From: an uncultured Chlorobiaceae bacterium
GTDB lineage: Bacteria; Bacteroidota; Chlorobiia; Chlorobiales; Chlorobiaceae
NCBI GenBank assembly: GCA_903836465.1
Contig: CAILRB010000014.1
Coordinates: 30,527 to 94,526, forward strand
Length of the DNA stretch: 64,000 bases
Direction of reading: 5' to 3'
Under the pieces are notes generated by a model that saw only the letters and a list, made by a program, of their open reading frames with translations, was not told where the DNA came from and did not search any database. The number at the start of each line of letters is the position of its first letter. Positions within the stretch are counted from its first letter, which is position 1. Shown in pieces: positions 26,566 through 38,941 of this stretch. The translations under genes were made by a program, and so were the position numbers.

Positions 26566-27806
26566 CTTAAATCCAATCTTCCGTGATACCCAAGAGTTCT
26601 TTTATTGCTGCTAAAATTAAGTGCCAGTCCAACCATAATCATATTCCCGACCAGAGAGGAACCACCATAAGAAACAAATGGCAGAGGAACTCCAATAACT
26701 GGAATAAGACCAATAGTCATCCCGATATTGATCACAACATGAATAAAGAGCAGAGAGACGAATCCTCCAAGTGTCAGCTCAACAAATTTATTTTTAATTG
26801 AAAAGATTGTCCAGACTAATCGTAAAATCAACACAAGATAGAGTGCCAGCAAAAGTGATGCGCCAAGAAAACCAAGTTCTTCGGCTATAACACAAAAAAT
26901 GAAATCAGTCCACTGAGCAGGAATAAAACGCAGTTGCGTCTGTGTCCCCTGAAGAAATCCTTTACCGAACAAACCACCAGAACTTATTGCTATTTTAGCC
27001 TGAAGTGCATTGTATCCTGCACCCTGTGGATCAGACATCGGATCGATAAATGTCTGTATCCTTTTTATCTGATGAGGTTTAAGTATTTCATTAGCAAAAC
27101 GATGCAGAAATAAACTTGCAGAAACACCTGAACCAATAACAAACAACTGATGGAGCTTGAATTTCTTTTGCTGAAAGATCAATATTGCCATCAAAAGCAA
27201 TGATATGCCAAGAATTAAATAAATATTGAAAAATCCCGAAATCATGAGAAGCAAAGGAAACAGCATCAGCATAAGGATATAGATATCAAAACCTGCCATA
27301 ATAAGCATCGTAGCCATAAAGGGAAGCATGGTAAGCATTGTCCCCATATCCGGTTGCAGCATGATCAGCAAGACAGGAATAAATGCTATTGCAAGGGCAA
27401 TAAACAAATGCGGTATTGAACGAATATCAGTTTCATCATCGGAAAGAAATCTTGCCAGCGCAAGAATGGTCGTCATTTTGACGATTTCAGAAGGTTGAAA
27501 GCTGAAATAACCTATTTTCATCCAGCTTGTCTGGCCTGCAATTTTTTTCCCGAAAATAAGAACAGCTACGAGCAGCAGTACTCCTACAGCATAAAAGATA
27601 TAGGCATTATCTTTGAGAATACGGGCATCATTGAAATAAATTAACACCATAGCCAAAATACCAATCATACACCATGAAAGCTGACGGTAAAACAACGAGG
27701 GGTCACCGGTGCCGTTGGTTGCACTATAAACAGCCATAAGCCCCAAAACAATAAGCCCTGCAGTCGAAACCAGAAGCCACTGATCAAGTTTGCTTTGATT
27801 TTCCAT
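26547..27806 (-). CDS. rodA: Rod-shape-determining protein RodA
   Basis: This 419-residue SEDS-family integral membrane protein has about ten helices. The conserved segments [34 protein letters not shown] and the C-terminal [14 protein letters not shown] are all present. RodA is the peptidoglycan glycosyltransferase of the elongation machinery and works with PBP2. FtsW is the paralogous alternative; the PAQWTDFIF motif fits RodA. The gene diverges from era across about 95 bases. Its last codons lie within a terminator hairpin. Confidence 0.93.
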   Translation of the reverse strand: MENQSKLDQWLLVSTAGLIVLGLMAVYSATNGTGDPSLFYRQLSWCMIGILAMVLIYFNDARILKDNAYIFYAVGVLLLVAVLIFGKKIAGQTSWMKIGYFSFQPSEIVKMTTILALARFLSDDETDIRSIPHLFIALAIAFIPVLLIMLQPDMGTMLTMLPFMATMLIMAGFDIYILMLMLFPLLLMISGFFNIYLILGISLLLMAILIFQQKKFKLHQLFVIGSGVSASLFLHRFANEILKPHQIKRIQTFIDPMSDPQGAGYNALQAKIAISSGGLFGKGFLQGTQTQLRFIPAQWTDFIFCVIAEELGFLGASLLLALYLVLILRLVWTIFSIKNKFVELTLGGFVSLLFIHVVINIGMTIGLIPVIGVPLPFVSYGGSSLVGNMIMVGLALNFSSNKRTLGYHGRLDLRKKSAP

Positions 27807-27900
27807 TTCAGTATTTGATTTACCCTTTTTTCTTTATCATGGCAGGGTATAATTTAGTATAGTATCGTGTAAAGAAGTTGAACCTTTCAAAAAAAATTTC

Positions 27901-28818
27901 ATGGCAGCATCTCCTTTTTCCTGCGGTTTCGCAATTATCATCGGCCCGCCCAATGCAGGCAAGTCAACGCTGCTCAACGAGCTTCTCGACTTCAAGCTCT
28001 CCATTGTAACGCCTAAACCGCAAACCACGAGAAAAAAAATCACAGGAATATACCACGATAAAAACTGCCAGATTATTTTTCTTGATACACCAGGCATTAT
28101 GAAGCCACAGCAAAAGCTCCATGAATCCATGCTCGGAGTTATTCGTGATACTCTTAAAGATTCTGATATCGTCATTGCCCTTCTTCCCTATTCAGGCAAA
28201 AAAGATTTTGTAGACCGCGAGTTTGCAGAAGAACTCTTTAGTGGCTGGCTGAAACCTGCCGGAAAGCCGATTATCGCCGTGCTCAATAAATCCGACCTCG
28301 TCAGTGAAGAGCGTCAACAACAGGCTGAAGAGTTCGTCAGGAAAACCTGGAACCCTGCTGCGGTACTCTCTGTTTCTGCATTGAAAGGCAAGAATCTTCC
28401 CCAACTCATTGAAGCTGTTCAGCCATTTCTTCCGCTCAATGAGCCACTCTATCCTGAAGATACGCTCAGCACCGCACCTGAACGATTTTTTGTCAGTGAA
28501 ATTATCCGTGAAAAGATATTTCTGCTCTACGGACGTGAGGTTCCCTATTCTACCGAAGTGGTTGTTGACGAATTTCGGGAACAGCATGAAAATGACCCGA
28601 CAAGAAAGGATCTTATCCGCTGCTCGGTCATCGTCGAACGTGAAACCCAAAAACAGATCGTCATCGGGCACAAAGGAGCTGCTTTGAAAAAACTTGGCCA
28701 GACAGCAAGAAAAGATATTGAAGAGATGCTTGGACGACCGGTTTTTCTTGAGCTTTTTATAAAAGTCCGCCCGGATTGGCGAAAGAAAAACAATCTCCTG
28801 AAAAGTTACGGCTATTAA
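27901..28818 (+). CDS. era: GTPase Era
   Basis: This 305-residue protein has GTPase motifs G1 GPPNAGKST (15-23), G3 DTPG and G4 NKSD. A C-terminal KH RNA-binding domain with [12 protein letters not shown] follows and ends with [11 protein letters not shown]. Era binds 16S rRNA near its 3' end and assists 30S maturation. Length and domain order are normal. The stop codon is part of the following terminator stem. Confidence 0.96.
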   Translation: MAASPFSCGFAIIIGPPNAGKSTLLNELLDFKLSIVTPKPQTTRKKITGIYHDKNCQIIFLDTPGIMKPQQKLHESMLGVIRDTLKDSDIVIALLPYSGKKDFVDREFAEELFSGWLKPAGKPIIAVLNKSDLVSEERQQQAEEFVRKTWNPAAVLSVSALKGKNLPQLIEAVQPFLPLNEPLYPEDTLSTAPERFFVSEIIREKIFLLYGREVPYSTEVVVDEFREQHENDPTRKDLIRCSVIVERETQKQIVIGHKGAALKKLGQTARKDIEEMLGRPVFLELFIKVRPDWRKKNNLLKSYGY

Positions 28819-28860
28819 TGAAAAAAGCCTTCCCTGATCAAGAGAAGGCTTTTTTCATTA
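28816..28860. terminator. Bidirectional terminator between era and rpsA
   Basis: 17-bp perfect arms (28816-28832 and 28844-28860) with an 11-base loop have A-rich and T-rich flanks within the stem. It serves convergent era and rpsA. The left arm includes the era TAA. Confidence 0.85.
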
Positions 28861-28887
28861 CCGTACAACAGCAGAGAGAAACTTGTC

Positions 28888-30672
28888 TCACGCTCTCTGC
28901 TCACCACCTTTCTTCTCAGCAGACTTGACGGGAGGCTCGAGCTCGGCAGTCGCCGCCTCAATCTCCTTTTTCTCATTAGGATGAGCTGTCAGGTATGCTT
29001 CGATCTCTTCCTTGTTCTTGTCCTTAAAATATTCAAGAGCAGAAAGAATAATACGTTTGTTTTCCTTGTCGAACTCAATGACACGCAAAGGAAGTTCATC
29101 ACCAATCTTGAATGATGAATGGATATCCTTTACCCCACCCTGCAGCAGGTGCGATACCGGAACAAAACCGTCCACGTCACCGGGAAGAATGACAATAACG
29201 CCCTTCTCGATGATCTGTGAAATCTGGCCAGGAGTCTCTGAGCCTACTGCATATTTCTGTTCGAACTCGCCCCAGGGATCTGGATTGATCTGCTTGTGAC
29301 CAAGCGCAATACGGCGTGCGTGCACATCAAACTTGAGCACCTTCACTTCAAGTTCCTGATTCTTCTTGACCAGTTCACTTGGGTGACGAATCTTCTTGGT
29401 CCAGGAAAGGTCAGAAATATGGACCAGTCCGTCGACACCTGGCTCAAGCTCAACAAAGACACCGAAATCGGTGATATTGCTGACTGTTCCTTTATGCAGG
29501 GAGTTTTCAATATATTTTTCGGAGAGCGCAATCCAAGGATCCTCGTTCACCCTCTTCATGGAAAGCGAAAGCTTGGTATGATCCTTGTCGATATTAAGGA
29601 TGACACATTCAACCTCCTGTCCAAGAGTGACAAACTGACCTGGATGCTTGATATGCTGTGTCCAGCTCATCTCTGAAATATGGACAAGCCCCTCAATACC
29701 CTTCTCGATTTCAACAAAAGCGCCGTAATCGGTAATGGAGACAACGCGACCCTGAGCTTTAGAGCCAACAGGATACTTGATCTCAATATTTTCCCATGGA
29801 TGAGATTCAAGCTGCTTCATGCCAAGCGAAACTCTCTTGCTGTTCTCGTCAAATCCGACAACAACAACCTTGATTGGCTGATCAAGATCAACAACCTCTG
29901 AAGGATGGTTGATTCTGCCCCAGGTAATGTCGGTGATGTGCACCAGACCATCCAGGCCACCGAGGTCAACAAAGATACCAAAGTCGGTAATGTTTTTGAC
30001 GGTACCTTCAAGCACCATGCCCACCTTGATATTGGCAAGCATCTCTTCACGACGGGCTGCGTAAGCCTCTTCGAGAATAACTTTATGACTGACAACAATA
30101 TTCTGGGTAACCGGATTGATTTTGACAACCCTGAAGTCCATGGTCTGGCCGACAAGTGCATCGAAATCACGAACCGGCTTGACATCGATCTGCGAACCGG
30201 GAAGGAAGGCTTCGACACCGGAAAGAGAAACCGTCATACCACCCTTGACACGATTGATAATCTTGCCATTGATAATGGTATCATTTTCAATTGAATCATA
30301 GATTTTGTCCCAGATTCTCAGGACATCAGCTTTCTTCTTTGAAAGAATAAGCTGCCCCATCTTGTCTTCAATGTTTTCAAGATAGACTTCTACATCGTCA
30401 CCTACCTGTACCTCATCGTCATCCCTGAATTCAAGCAGGGAAACAATACCCTCCGACTTGAAACCGACATCAATCGTAACATCCTTGTTGGATATTGAAA
30501 CAATGCGGCCTTTGATAATCTCATCTTCGGTAATTTCATTGAGGGTGCTTGAATAAAGCTGCTCCATCAACGCAAGTTCTGCTGGCTCGTAATGGGCAAA
30601 AAATTTGAGTTTTTTTCTTGCCGGCCGTTCCTTGACCTTTTTTTCCTGTGCCTGTGTAAATGCTTCTGCCAT
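28888..30672 (-). CDS. rpsA: 30S ribosomal protein S1
   Basis: This 594-residue protein is built from six S1/OB repeats. Recognisable starts are [87 protein letters not shown] and [17 protein letters not shown]. It binds mRNA on the 30S subunit. The C-terminal tail is rich in Glu, Lys and Ala. AGAGGAAGGAAA precedes the ATG. cmk lies immediately upstream on the same strand, the classic cmk-rpsA pairing. Confidence 0.96.
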   Translation of the reverse strand: MAEAFTQAQEKKVKERPARKKLKFFAHYEPAELALMEQLYSSTLNEITEDEIIKGRIVSISNKDVTIDVGFKSEGIVSLLEFRDDDEVQVGDDVEVYLENIEDKMGQLILSKKKADVLRIWDKIYDSIENDTIINGKIINRVKGGMTVSLSGVEAFLPGSQIDVKPVRDFDALVGQTMDFRVVKINPVTQNIVVSHKVILEEAYAARREEMLANIKVGMVLEGTVKNITDFGIFVDLGGLDGLVHITDITWGRINHPSEVVDLDQPIKVVVVGFDENSKRVSLGMKQLESHPWENIEIKYPVGSKAQGRVVSITDYGAFVEIEKGIEGLVHISEMSWTQHIKHPGQFVTLGQEVECVILNIDKDHTKLSLSMKRVNEDPWIALSEKYIENSLHKGTVSNITDFGVFVELEPGVDGLVHISDLSWTKKIRHPSELVKKNQELEVKVLKFDVHARRIALGHKQINPDPWGEFEQKYAVGSETPGQISQIIEKGVIVILPGDVDGFVPVSHLLQGGVKDIHSSFKIGDELPLRVIEFDKENKRIILSALEYFKDKNKEEIEAYLTAHPNEKKEIEAATAELEPPVKSAEKKGGEQRA

Positions 30673-30781
30673 TAAGTTTTTTCCTTCCTCTCTTGTAAGT
30701 TAGCCTGCCTGCCGCGAGAGATATCGGCATGCGGTTTTAGGGTTAATGAATAAATATATGGTATACCATGCCGAAATATCT

Positions 30782-31504
30782 TTAACGGCAATCCTTCTCT
30801 CTCTGCAATGCAAGATTGCACACTCTCTCCACCTGCTGCTCAATCGTCAAATCTGAAGTATCAATTTCATAAGCATCAGGATGTTTTTTTAACGGTGCAT
30901 GTTCCCGTTCGGCGTCATCACGATCCCTTCTCTTGATCTCCTCTTCAAGAACATCAAGATCCGGCATATCGCTTCCTTCGGGAGACTTTGCTATCAGTTC
31001 GGCATACCGACGTTTTGCTCTTTCGCGGGCATCAGCCACAAGAAAGATTTTCAGTTCGGCGTCAGGAAATACTACGGTGCCAATATCCCGCCCATCCATG
31101 ACAACGCAACCCTGCTTTCCAAGCTCCTGCTGCATCTCCCTGAGCCGGTCGCGAACAGGTTTAAGGGAGCTGATAAAACTCACTTCCCGGCTCACCCGGT
31201 TATCCCTGATCTCAGCAGTAACATCTGTGCCATCAAGAAATACGAGATCACCGTCAAAACGTATGGCAAGACCATCAAGTAAACTGGAAACGCTCTCAGA
31301 AGAGCGTCGCAAACCATCCAGAACCCCGTTCTGCAATGCCTTGAGAGTTACAGACCGGTACATGGCACCAGTATCAATATAGGTGTATCCGAGCCGCTGA
31401 GCCACTTTTCTGGCTGTTGTACTTTTTCCGGATGCCGCCGGCCCGTCAAGAGCAATAATGATAGACTTTTTCCCGATTTCCTGTTTTACACGAGTACCGT
31501 TCAA
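30782..31504 (-). CDS. cmk: Cytidylate kinase
   Basis: This 240-residue P-loop kinase has [15 protein letters not shown] (21-35). The CMP-specific segment [16 protein letters not shown] and [14 protein letters not shown] follow, then the lid region RAKRRYAEL. It phosphorylates CMP and dCMP. It lies 109 bases upstream of rpsA and diverges from ychF across about 105 bases of AT-rich DNA. Confidence 0.95.
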   Translation of the reverse strand: MNGTRVKQEIGKKSIIIALDGPAASGKSTTARKVAQRLGYTYIDTGAMYRSVTLKALQNGVLDGLRRSSESVSSLLDGLAIRFDGDLVFLDGTDVTAEIRDNRVSREVSFISSLKPVRDRLREMQQELGKQGCVVMDGRDIGTVVFPDAELKIFLVADARERAKRRYAELIAKSPEGSDMPDLDVLEEEIKRRDRDDAEREHAPLKKHPDAYEIDTSDLTIEQQVERVCNLALQREKDCR

Positions 31505-31609
31505 TTAACCTGCTATTTTATAAAAAATATTTGCTTTTTCCAAACATATTGGTTACATGTTAAAACCCTTGTTTATTAGGACAGCTCATTACAACATAAC
31601 ATTTATTTT

Positions 31610-32701
31610 ATGTCACTTCGCTGCGGCATTGTCGGATTGCCAAACGTCGGAAAGTCAACACTTTTCAATGCCATCACTGCAAAACAGGCTGAAGCTGCCA
31701 ATTACCCGTTCTGTACCATAGAACCGAATGTCGGAACTGTTCTGGTTCCTGACGACAGGATGCAGCAGATTGCAACTATCGTAAAAACACCCACACTTGT
31801 GCCGGCAACCCTTGAAATTGTCGATATCGCCGGACTGGTCAAAGGTGCAAGCAAGGGCGAAGGTCTCGGCAACCAGTTCCTCTCACATATTCGGGAAGTC
31901 GACGCTATTGTCCATGTCGTACGATGTTTTGATGACGACAACATAATCCATGTTGAAGGAAGAATTGACCCTGCGGACGACATAGTTACTATTGAAACCG
32001 AGCTGATGCTGGCCGATCTGGACAGTATGGAGCGCCGGATTGAAAGACTCAGAAAAAACGCCAGAAAAGAAAAGGAGCTGCTTCTGCAGCTCGATGTTGC
32101 AGAAAAAATAATCAGCGGTCTCAGTGAAGGCATTCCTGTCCGAAAAATCCTTTCAACGGCAGAAGAGAAAGTTATTGCCCGGCAGTTCTTTCTGCTCTCC
32201 TCAAAACCTATTCTCTTTGCTGCCAACGTCGCTGAGTCCGACCTTCCTGATGGAAACGGCTACACCGATAAAGTAGCGGAAATAGCAGCAGCATCCGGCG
32301 CAAAAATGCTGATCATCAGCGCAAAAACAGAGGCGGAGATCGCTGAACTGCCTGAAGAGGAACGCCCGGAGTTTCTTGAAAGCCTCGGGCTTCATACCTC
32401 AGGTCTCGATCGATTGATTAAAACAGCTTATGACCTTCTTGGCCTCCAGACCTATTTTACCGCAGGAGAAAAAGAGGTTCACGCCTGGACCATCCGCAAG
32501 GGCGCTGCCGCTCCGGAAGCCGCAGGAGCAATTCATTCTGATTTTGAAAAAGGGTTTATCCGCGCGGAAGTCATGTTCTACCGTGACCTGATTGAGCTTG
32601 GTTCTGAACACAAGGTCAAGGAAGCTGGAAAGCTCCGCTCGGAAGGCAAAGAATACATTGTCAAGGATGGTGATGTGATTGTTTTCCGCTTTAATGTATG
32701 A
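31610..32701 (+). CDS. ychF: Ribosome-associated ATPase/GTPase YchF (Obg family)
   Basis: This 363-residue protein has P-loop GLPNVGKST (8-16), the [20 protein letters not shown] switch region and an inserted coiled-coil helical domain (about 135-190). A C-terminal TGS-like domain ends [14 protein letters not shown]. YchF binds ATP in preference to GTP and associates with ribosomes. Its stop overlaps murI by four bases (ATGA), starting a coupled plus-strand operon. Confidence 0.96.
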   Translation: MSLRCGIVGLPNVGKSTLFNAITAKQAEAANYPFCTIEPNVGTVLVPDDRMQQIATIVKTPTLVPATLEIVDIAGLVKGASKGEGLGNQFLSHIREVDAIVHVVRCFDDDNIIHVEGRIDPADDIVTIETELMLADLDSMERRIERLRKNARKEKELLLQLDVAEKIISGLSEGIPVRKILSTAEEKVIARQFFLLSSKPILFAANVAESDLPDGNGYTDKVAEIAAASGAKMLIISAKTEAEIAELPEEERPEFLESLGLHTSGLDRLIKTAYDLLGLQTYFTAGEKEVHAWTIRKGAAAPEAAGAIHSDFEKGFIRAEVMFYRDLIELGSEHKVKEAGKLRSEGKEYIVKDGDVIVFRFNV

Positions 32702-33501
32702 ACACTGAAAGTCCAATCGGTATTTTTGACTCCGGTATTGGAGGACTCACGGTTGTCAAGGCGATCCAGGCAGCTTTACCCTTTGAACGGATTATTTACT
32801 TCGGCGATACAGCGAGGGTTCCTTATGGGCCGAAGTCAGAGATAACAATAAGAAAATATGCCGCTGACGATACCGCCATTCTCATGCGATATCAGCCTAA
32901 GGTAATTATTGTTGCCTGTAATACTGTTTCGGCGCTGGCCCTTGATATCGTTGAAAAATCTTGCGGCAATATTCCGGTCATTGGAGTGCTCAAAGCCGGT
33001 GCCAGACTTGCCGTGCAGGTCACAAAAAACAACCGCATCGGCGTTATCGGCACCCAGGCAACCGTCGGTTCTAATGCTTATGCCCGAGCTATAAACGACC
33101 TCAACACCGACATAGAGGTCATCTCAAAGGCATGTCCTCTTTTTGTTCCCTTGGCCGAGGAGGGTTTTATCAACCATCACGCAACAAAACTTGTTGCCGA
33201 ACATTATCTTGCAGAGATGAGGAAGCAAGAGATTGATACACTGGTGCTTGGCTGCACGCACTATCCGATTCTTCGCGAGGTCATCGAAGCGACCATTGGC
33301 AGTGGTATTCGTATTATTGATTCAGCAGAAGCTGTCGCACTGAGAACCCGTGAACTGCTGCTTGAGTCCGGACAGCTCAATCGCTCTCTGAATACCTCTG
33401 TTCCTCATCTCCTGGTCAGCGATCTGCCTCAAAAATTCAGCATGCTCTATCAACTCTTCATGGGCTCAGAACTTCCCGATGTCGATTTGGTAGAGGTATA
33501 A
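32698..33501 (+). CDS. murI: Glutamate racemase
   Basis: This 267-residue protein has both catalytic cysteines, in VACNTVSA (about 74) and LGCTHYPI (about 184), and the N-terminal [12 protein letters not shown] signature. It supplies D-glutamate for peptidoglycan. Coupled by ATGA overlap to ychF. ispH starts 16 bases after its stop. Confidence 0.96.
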   Translation: MNTESPIGIFDSGIGGLTVVKAIQAALPFERIIYFGDTARVPYGPKSEITIRKYAADDTAILMRYQPKVIIVACNTVSALALDIVEKSCGNIPVIGVLKAGARLAVQVTKNNRIGVIGTQATVGSNAYARAINDLNTDIEVISKACPLFVPLAEEGFINHHATKLVAEHYLAEMRKQEIDTLVLGCTHYPILREVIEATIGSGIRIIDSAEAVALRTRELLLESGQLNRSLNTSVPHLLVSDLPQKFSMLYQLFMGSELPDVDLVEV

Positions 33502-33517
33502 CGCTAACATGTAGAGC

Positions 33518-34507
33518 ATGAAAGTAAATCTCGACAGAACTTCATCAGGCTTCTGTATTGGAGTACAGGGAACCATCAATGCTGCTGAAGAACAGCTTCA
33601 GGAGGCAGGAGGCTTATACTCGTTTGGTGATGTTGTCCATAACGAGGTTGAGGTGAAACGCCTGGAAAAACTTGGTCTGGTGACCGTTGACGAAGCGGCC
33701 TTCAAAGAGTTGAAAAATGCCAAAGTACTGATCAGGGCTCACGGTGAGCCCCCTTCCACTTACAGAATTGCAGAAGAGAACAATCTGACGGTTACTGACA
33801 CGACCTGCCCTGTCGTTTCCAGGTTGCAGCGCACAACAAGGCTCCTCTTTGAGCTTGGTTACCAGATTATTATTTATGGAAAACATACCCACCCGGAGGT
33901 AATCGGCATCAACGGTCAGTGCAATAATCGCGCTGTAGTTATCAAACATGCTGACCTCAGTGACGCGGAGGAGATAAAGGAGCTTGACCCGTCTAAAAAA
34001 ACGGCGCTTATCTCCCAGACCACGATGGACGTTCCTGGCTTTTATGAGCTGAAGGCGCATCTGGAAGCGCATTTTGCCCTTGCCCTCTCTGAAGAAGCTG
34101 CACCATGGATGGCCATCCGCGATATTGACATAACGGCAGAGATGACGGGGGTACGTTCCATGCCCAGGCATGTTTTCAAGGATACGATTTGCCGCCAGGT
34201 ATCAAGCCGGAACCAGAAACTGCACGACTTCTCGCTTGCCAACGATGTTATCATTTTTGTGGCCGGAAAAAAGAGTTCAAACGGCCAGGTATTGTACAAT
34301 ATCTGCAAAGCCGCAAATCCCGGAAGTTTTTTTATTGAAGATATTGATGAAATTCAGGAGACGTGGTTTAACAGCACTCATGGCAAGTCTATTGACAATG
34401 TCGGCGTCTGCGGCGCCACCTCCACACCCATGTGGCATCTTGAAAAAGTAGCTCTTTTTCTTGAACAGCACTTCGACGAGAAACACCCTTCACAACATAG
34501 CGAATGA
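33518..34507 (+). CDS. ispH: 4-hydroxy-3-methylbut-2-enyl diphosphate reductase
   Basis: This 329-residue protein keeps the three cluster cysteines: C13 in GFCIGVQG, the one in [11 protein letters not shown] and the one in [39 protein letters not shown] and [11 protein letters not shown] match the diverged Bacteroidetes/Chlorobi form of IspH. It performs the last step of the non-mevalonate pathway, giving IPP and DMAPP for carotenoid, quinone and chlorophyll tails. It overlaps the next gene by four bases (ATGA). Confidence 0.93.
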   Translation: MKVNLDRTSSGFCIGVQGTINAAEEQLQEAGGLYSFGDVVHNEVEVKRLEKLGLVTVDEAAFKELKNAKVLIRAHGEPPSTYRIAEENNLTVTDTTCPVVSRLQRTTRLLFELGYQIIIYGKHTHPEVIGINGQCNNRAVVIKHADLSDAEEIKELDPSKKTALISQTTMDVPGFYELKAHLEAHFALALSEEAAPWMAIRDIDITAEMTGVRSMPRHVFKDTICRQVSSRNQKLHDFSLANDVIIFVAGKKSSNGQVLYNICKAANPGSFFIEDIDEIQETWFNSTHGKSIDNVGVCGATSTPMWHLEKVALFLEQHFDEKHPSQHSE

Positions 34508-36471
34508 AGCAACTCTTCTTGACCATCAACCAGCAGGCCGTTACGGCAGCGCCCGGAACATCAATTCTTGAAGCGGCAACTGCTGCGGGCATCATAATTC
34601 CTACTCTCTGTTTTCACAAGTCCCTTGAAGAGACCGGTTCATGCTGGATGTGCATTGTCGAGATCAAGGGAAAAAACCGCTTTGTTCCAGCATGTGATAC
34701 AACGGTATCGGAGGGAATGGTCATTGAAACAGAGAACGAGGCACTCAACGCCATGAGGCGCCAAAGTCTTGAGAGCATCATTCAGGAGCATGATGGTGAC
34801 TGCATGGGACCCTGTGAAATAACTTGCCCTGCAGGCTGCAATATTCCCGATTTTGTTGCAGCAATTGCCAGCAATAACGATGCGCGTGCCATAGAGATCA
34901 TCAAGCAAACGATTCCTCTTCCCGGAATTCTTGGCAGAATCTGCCCGGCTCCCTGTGAAGATGAGTGCAGAAGGCATGGCATTGATCAGCCAGTCTCTAT
35001 CTGTGCCCTGAAGCGCTATGCCGCTGACAGGGATTCTGAGCAAGCCAATCGTTTTCTTCCTGCACTGGCTCAGAAAACAGGCAAAAAGGTCGCCATTGTC
35101 GGATCGGGTCCATCAGGTCTTACAGCGGCCTGGTTTCTGCTTTCTCAAGGACATGAGGTGACCATTCTTGAAGCCAGCGCACAAGCGGGAGGGATGATGC
35201 GTTATGGTATTCCCCGTTTCAGGCTGCCGGATGCGGTTATAGAAAACGACCTGGCAACTCTCCTCGACATGGGGCTGGAGTTTCAGTTCAACACCACTTT
35301 CGGTAAAGAGGTTACCCTTAAAATACTTCACAGAAACTATAACGCGGTGTTTCTTGCTGTCGGTGCGCAAAAGGCTGCAACAATGAATATTGCGGGGGAA
35401 GATTCACCAGGCGTCACCACCGGTATTGAATTTTTGCGGAAAGCAGCATCAGACGAGCAGCCTCATCCCGGAGAGCTGGTGGTGGTAACCGGTGGCGGCA
35501 ACACCGCCATTGATGCCGCACGAACAGCGCTTCGCCTTGGTGCATCAACAGTGACGATTCTCTATCGCCGTTCCAGAAAAGAGATGCCTGCAAACGCTTC
35601 TGAAATTCAGGAGGCTCTTGCTGAAGGAATCTCCCTCATTGAGTGGGCCGCGCCAACCGAAATCAGGCCAATGAATGGAGCCCTTGAAATAACCGCCAGA
35701 ACCATGCAGCCGGGAGCGCTCGACGCCTCTGGACGGAGAACGCCAGTGCCGATCGAAGGGTCGGAGTTTACTATAACCGCCAACACTATTATCTCGGCTA
35801 TCGGCCAGCAGATCGACCACTCTGTGGCTCAAGCCGCAGGCACAGGCATTGGAAAGCACGGCGAACTTCTGGTCAACCCGGAAACACTGCAATCAGACAC
35901 CGCATGGCTTTTTGCCGGAGGTGATTGTGTCACGGGGACTGATACCGCCATTCGCGCGGTTGAACAGGGAAAACGGGCAGCTTACTCCATCAATCTCTTT
36001 TTACAGGGAGAGATGGTTGCCGCTCCAAAAGTTCCGTTTAATTCATCTTACGGCGCAAGAGACGAGGCCCCCCAGGCTTTCTATCAGCAAAAACAACCTG
36101 CACCAAGAGTCGCTGTCCCGGAGCTGCCTCCATCTGAACGAAAGAGAAGCTTCAACGAAGCGGTCACCGGCTATACGGAAGCTTTGGCACGCGAAGAGGC
36201 GGCTCGATGCCTCCAATGCAAATGCAATGCCATCAACAACTGCCGTCTTCGGGAACTTGCCTCACGTTATTTGCCCGTTCAAATCGCACAAAAGCATGAG
36301 CATCCCGGATTTTACAAAGCCGAAAATTCAGTGATCGTTATGGAACGGGAAAAGTGCGTTGATTGCGGGATTTGCGTTCGCATGATCGAAGAGCACGACG
36401 GCGAACTTGACATTGCTGTAATGACGGAAAGCTGCCCGACGGGGGCGTTGTCGGCACCAGTTGGGATATAA
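34504..36471 (+). CDS. Multi-domain Fe-S/FAD oxidoreductase (GltD-like core)
   Basis: This 655-residue fusion starts with a [2Fe-2S] plant-type ferredoxin domain (C36, C47, C50, C64). A Fe-S-binding module with [16 protein letters not shown] and [11 protein letters not shown] follows. Then comes a GltD-type core with FAD motif [17 protein letters not shown] (about 197) and NADPH motif [15 protein letters not shown] (about 328). It ends in a small ferredoxin-like segment [10 protein letters not shown] (about 618). The order resembles electron-input flavoproteins of glutamate synthase, Nfn or formate dehydrogenase. No large catalytic subunit is adjacent, so its partner is unknown. It is probably cytoplasmic and moves electrons between NAD(P)H and ferredoxin. 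Confidence 0.82.
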   Translation: MKQLFLTINQQAVTAAPGTSILEAATAAGIIIPTLCFHKSLEETGSCWMCIVEIKGKNRFVPACDTTVSEGMVIETENEALNAMRRQSLESIIQEHDGDCMGPCEITCPAGCNIPDFVAAIASNNDARAIEIIKQTIPLPGILGRICPAPCEDECRRHGIDQPVSICALKRYAADRDSEQANRFLPALAQKTGKKVAIVGSGPSGLTAAWFLLSQGHEVTILEASAQAGGMMRYGIPRFRLPDAVIENDLATLLDMGLEFQFNTTFGKEVTLKILHRNYNAVFLAVGAQKAATMNIAGEDSPGVTTGIEFLRKAASDEQPHPGELVVVTGGGNTAIDAARTALRLGASTVTILYRRSRKEMPANASEIQEALAEGISLIEWAAPTEIRPMNGALEITARTMQPGALDASGRRTPVPIEGSEFTITANTIISAIGQQIDHSVAQAAGTGIGKHGELLVNPETLQSDTAWLFAGGDCVTGTDTAIRAVEQGKRAAYSINLFLQGEMVAAPKVPFNSSYGARDEAPQAFYQQKQPAPRVAVPELPPSERKRSFNEAVTGYTEALAREEAARCLQCKCNAINNCRLRELASRYLPVQIAQKHEHPGFYKAENSVIVMEREKCVDCGICVRMIEEHDGELDIAVMTESCPTGALSAPVGI

Positions 36472-36499
36472 AAAGGTGGAGGTAACATTCAGATCTGTC

Positions 36500-36775
36500 A
36501 TGATGACTTTTCTTTCCAATACCAACTGGTGGATTACACTGGCATTGGCGATGGCGGCCGCCACTCTTCCCTCGTTGCTGAAATCACTGAGGCTGCTTTT
36601 CATCCTCCCGATTCTTGCGCTTTGGTTTGCCGCAGTCATCTCCATGGCTGTGAAGACAGGTATCCTTGCCGCTCTTACTGGAGGGGTAATCTCACTCCTG
36701 TGGGGTATTCTGCTCATGCTGACCTCACTGCTCTTTTCAGGCGTGCGACAGATGGCAAAAAAACGCTATGGCTGA
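36500..36775 (+). CDS. Small hydrophobic membrane protein
   Basis: This roughly 91-residue protein has two or three transmembrane segments (NWWITLALAMAAATLPSLL, LRLLFILPILALWFAAVI, LTGGVISLLWGILLML) and a basic end MAKKRYG. I do not recognise the family. GGAGG at about 36477 is somewhat far from the ATG at 36500. The frame continues upstream to a TTG at 36461 inside the previous gene. It overlaps queG by eight bases, so it is part of the operon. Confidence 0.65.
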   Translation: MMTFLSNTNWWITLALAMAAATLPSLLKSLRLLFILPILALWFAAVISMAVKTGILAALTGGVISLLWGILLMLTSLLFSGVRQMAKKRYG

Positions 36776-37730
36776 GGCGTCTACAGATCTTGCCAGCTTA
36801 ATCCGAAAGGAAGCTGCACGGCTTGGGTTTGCTGCAATAGGCTTTTCTTCGCCGACACCGCAACCGCTTGCACTGCAGCGTTTTACTGACATGATAGAGG
36901 AAAAACGTCATGGTGAGATGAGCTACATGGAAAAACGGATGGAAGAGCGGGCAAATCCGTCCCTGCTGCTTTCCTGCCTGCACACCATCATCTCCGTCGC
37001 CATCAGCTATAATTACAGTCTGGCGTCTCGCGAAAGTCTCCCTAAAATCTCGAAGTATGCGCTTATTGAGGACTACCATCCAGTTGTCAGGGGTAAACTT
37101 GAAAAGCTTCTTGCCGCAATAAAGATACTTGCCAGCGAACCTCTCACGGGACTGATAACGGTTGACAGCTCTCCCCTCCTCGAAAAAAACTGGGCAGAGA
37201 AGGCGGGCATTGGAAAAACAGGCAAAAACACTCTTCTGCAGGTGCCATCTGCAGGATCATACCTTTTTCTTGGAGAGATACTTCTCGACCGAGCTCTACC
37301 TTCCTCAAAATTCACCTTACCAAATGTTTGTGGAAGTTGCAGCAAGTGCCTTGAACACTGCCCTACAGGCGCATTGGTTGAACCGGGAAAAATTGACGCA
37401 TCAAAGTGCATTTCCTACCTGACGGTGGAGCTGAAACGGGAATTTACCCCTGAGGAGGCGGCAATGATCGGCGACTGGCTGTTCGGATGCGACCTCTGTC
37501 AGGAGGTTTGCCCCTGTAACCAGCAGGCAAGCATCACTGCAGATCCATCTTTTGTGTTACGAAATGAACTGGTGAATATTTCCACAGAGAAGATACTGAG
37601 CCTTACCAAATCAAGCTTCCGTGAGTTGTTTTATGGAACACCCGTCTTCCGTATCGGGCTTCGCAGGCTGAAACGCAACGCCCGGGCGGTGGCGGAGAAT
37701 CTGAAAAAATCACAAGGGCTTAAGCGGTAA
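36768..37730 (+). CDS. queG: Epoxyqueuosine reductase
   Basis: This 320-residue protein has two [4Fe-4S] motifs, CGSCSKCLEHCPTGAL and CDLCQEVCPCN, after an N-terminal cobalamin-binding reductase domain with TGLITVDSSPLLEKNWAEKA. This is the QueG pattern. It reduces epoxyqueuosine in tRNA to queuosine using cobalamin. queE of the same pathway is in this window at 45 kb. Confidence 0.94.
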   Translation: MAEASTDLASLIRKEAARLGFAAIGFSSPTPQPLALQRFTDMIEEKRHGEMSYMEKRMEERANPSLLLSCLHTIISVAISYNYSLASRESLPKISKYALIEDYHPVVRGKLEKLLAAIKILASEPLTGLITVDSSPLLEKNWAEKAGIGKTGKNTLLQVPSAGSYLFLGEILLDRALPSSKFTLPNVCGSCSKCLEHCPTGALVEPGKIDASKCISYLTVELKREFTPEEAAMIGDWLFGCDLCQEVCPCNQQASITADPSFVLRNELVNISTEKILSLTKSSFRELFYGTPVFRIGLRRLKRNARAVAENLKKSQGLKR

Positions 37731-37741
37731 CGTTCGGGATA

Positions 37742-37773
37742 AGAAAAAGTTGGGGTCACACCTGCCCCCCAAC
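37742..37773 (-). terminator. Probable terminator of the aldo/keto reductase gene
   Basis: GTTGGGG (37749-37755) pairs with CCCCAAC (37767-37773). On the minus strand the stem is followed by TTTTTCTT. It lies 21 bases after the reductase stop and could slow convergent queG transcripts too. Confidence 0.6.
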
Positions 37774-37793
37774 CTGCAAGGAAAGAGAGGGGA

Positions 37794-38798
<1,005 letters not shown>

Positions 38799-38848
38799 AT
38801 TTTCTCTCAATTTTCTTACAAAATCTTTGATGTTATCCCTTATGCCAT

Positions 38849-38886
38849 AAAAAAATCGGGGCGCACAATTTCTGCACAACCCCGAT
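38849..38886 (-). terminator. Intrinsic terminator of purH
   Basis: ATCGGGG (38855-38861) pairs with CCCCGAT (38880-38886). On the minus strand the stem is followed by a T-run, 56 bases after the purH stop. Confidence 0.75.
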
Positions 38887-38941
38887 CTTATGTTATTTTC
38901 CGCACTCCATGATAGTCGAAAAAAACTCGTTCATACCTCCC

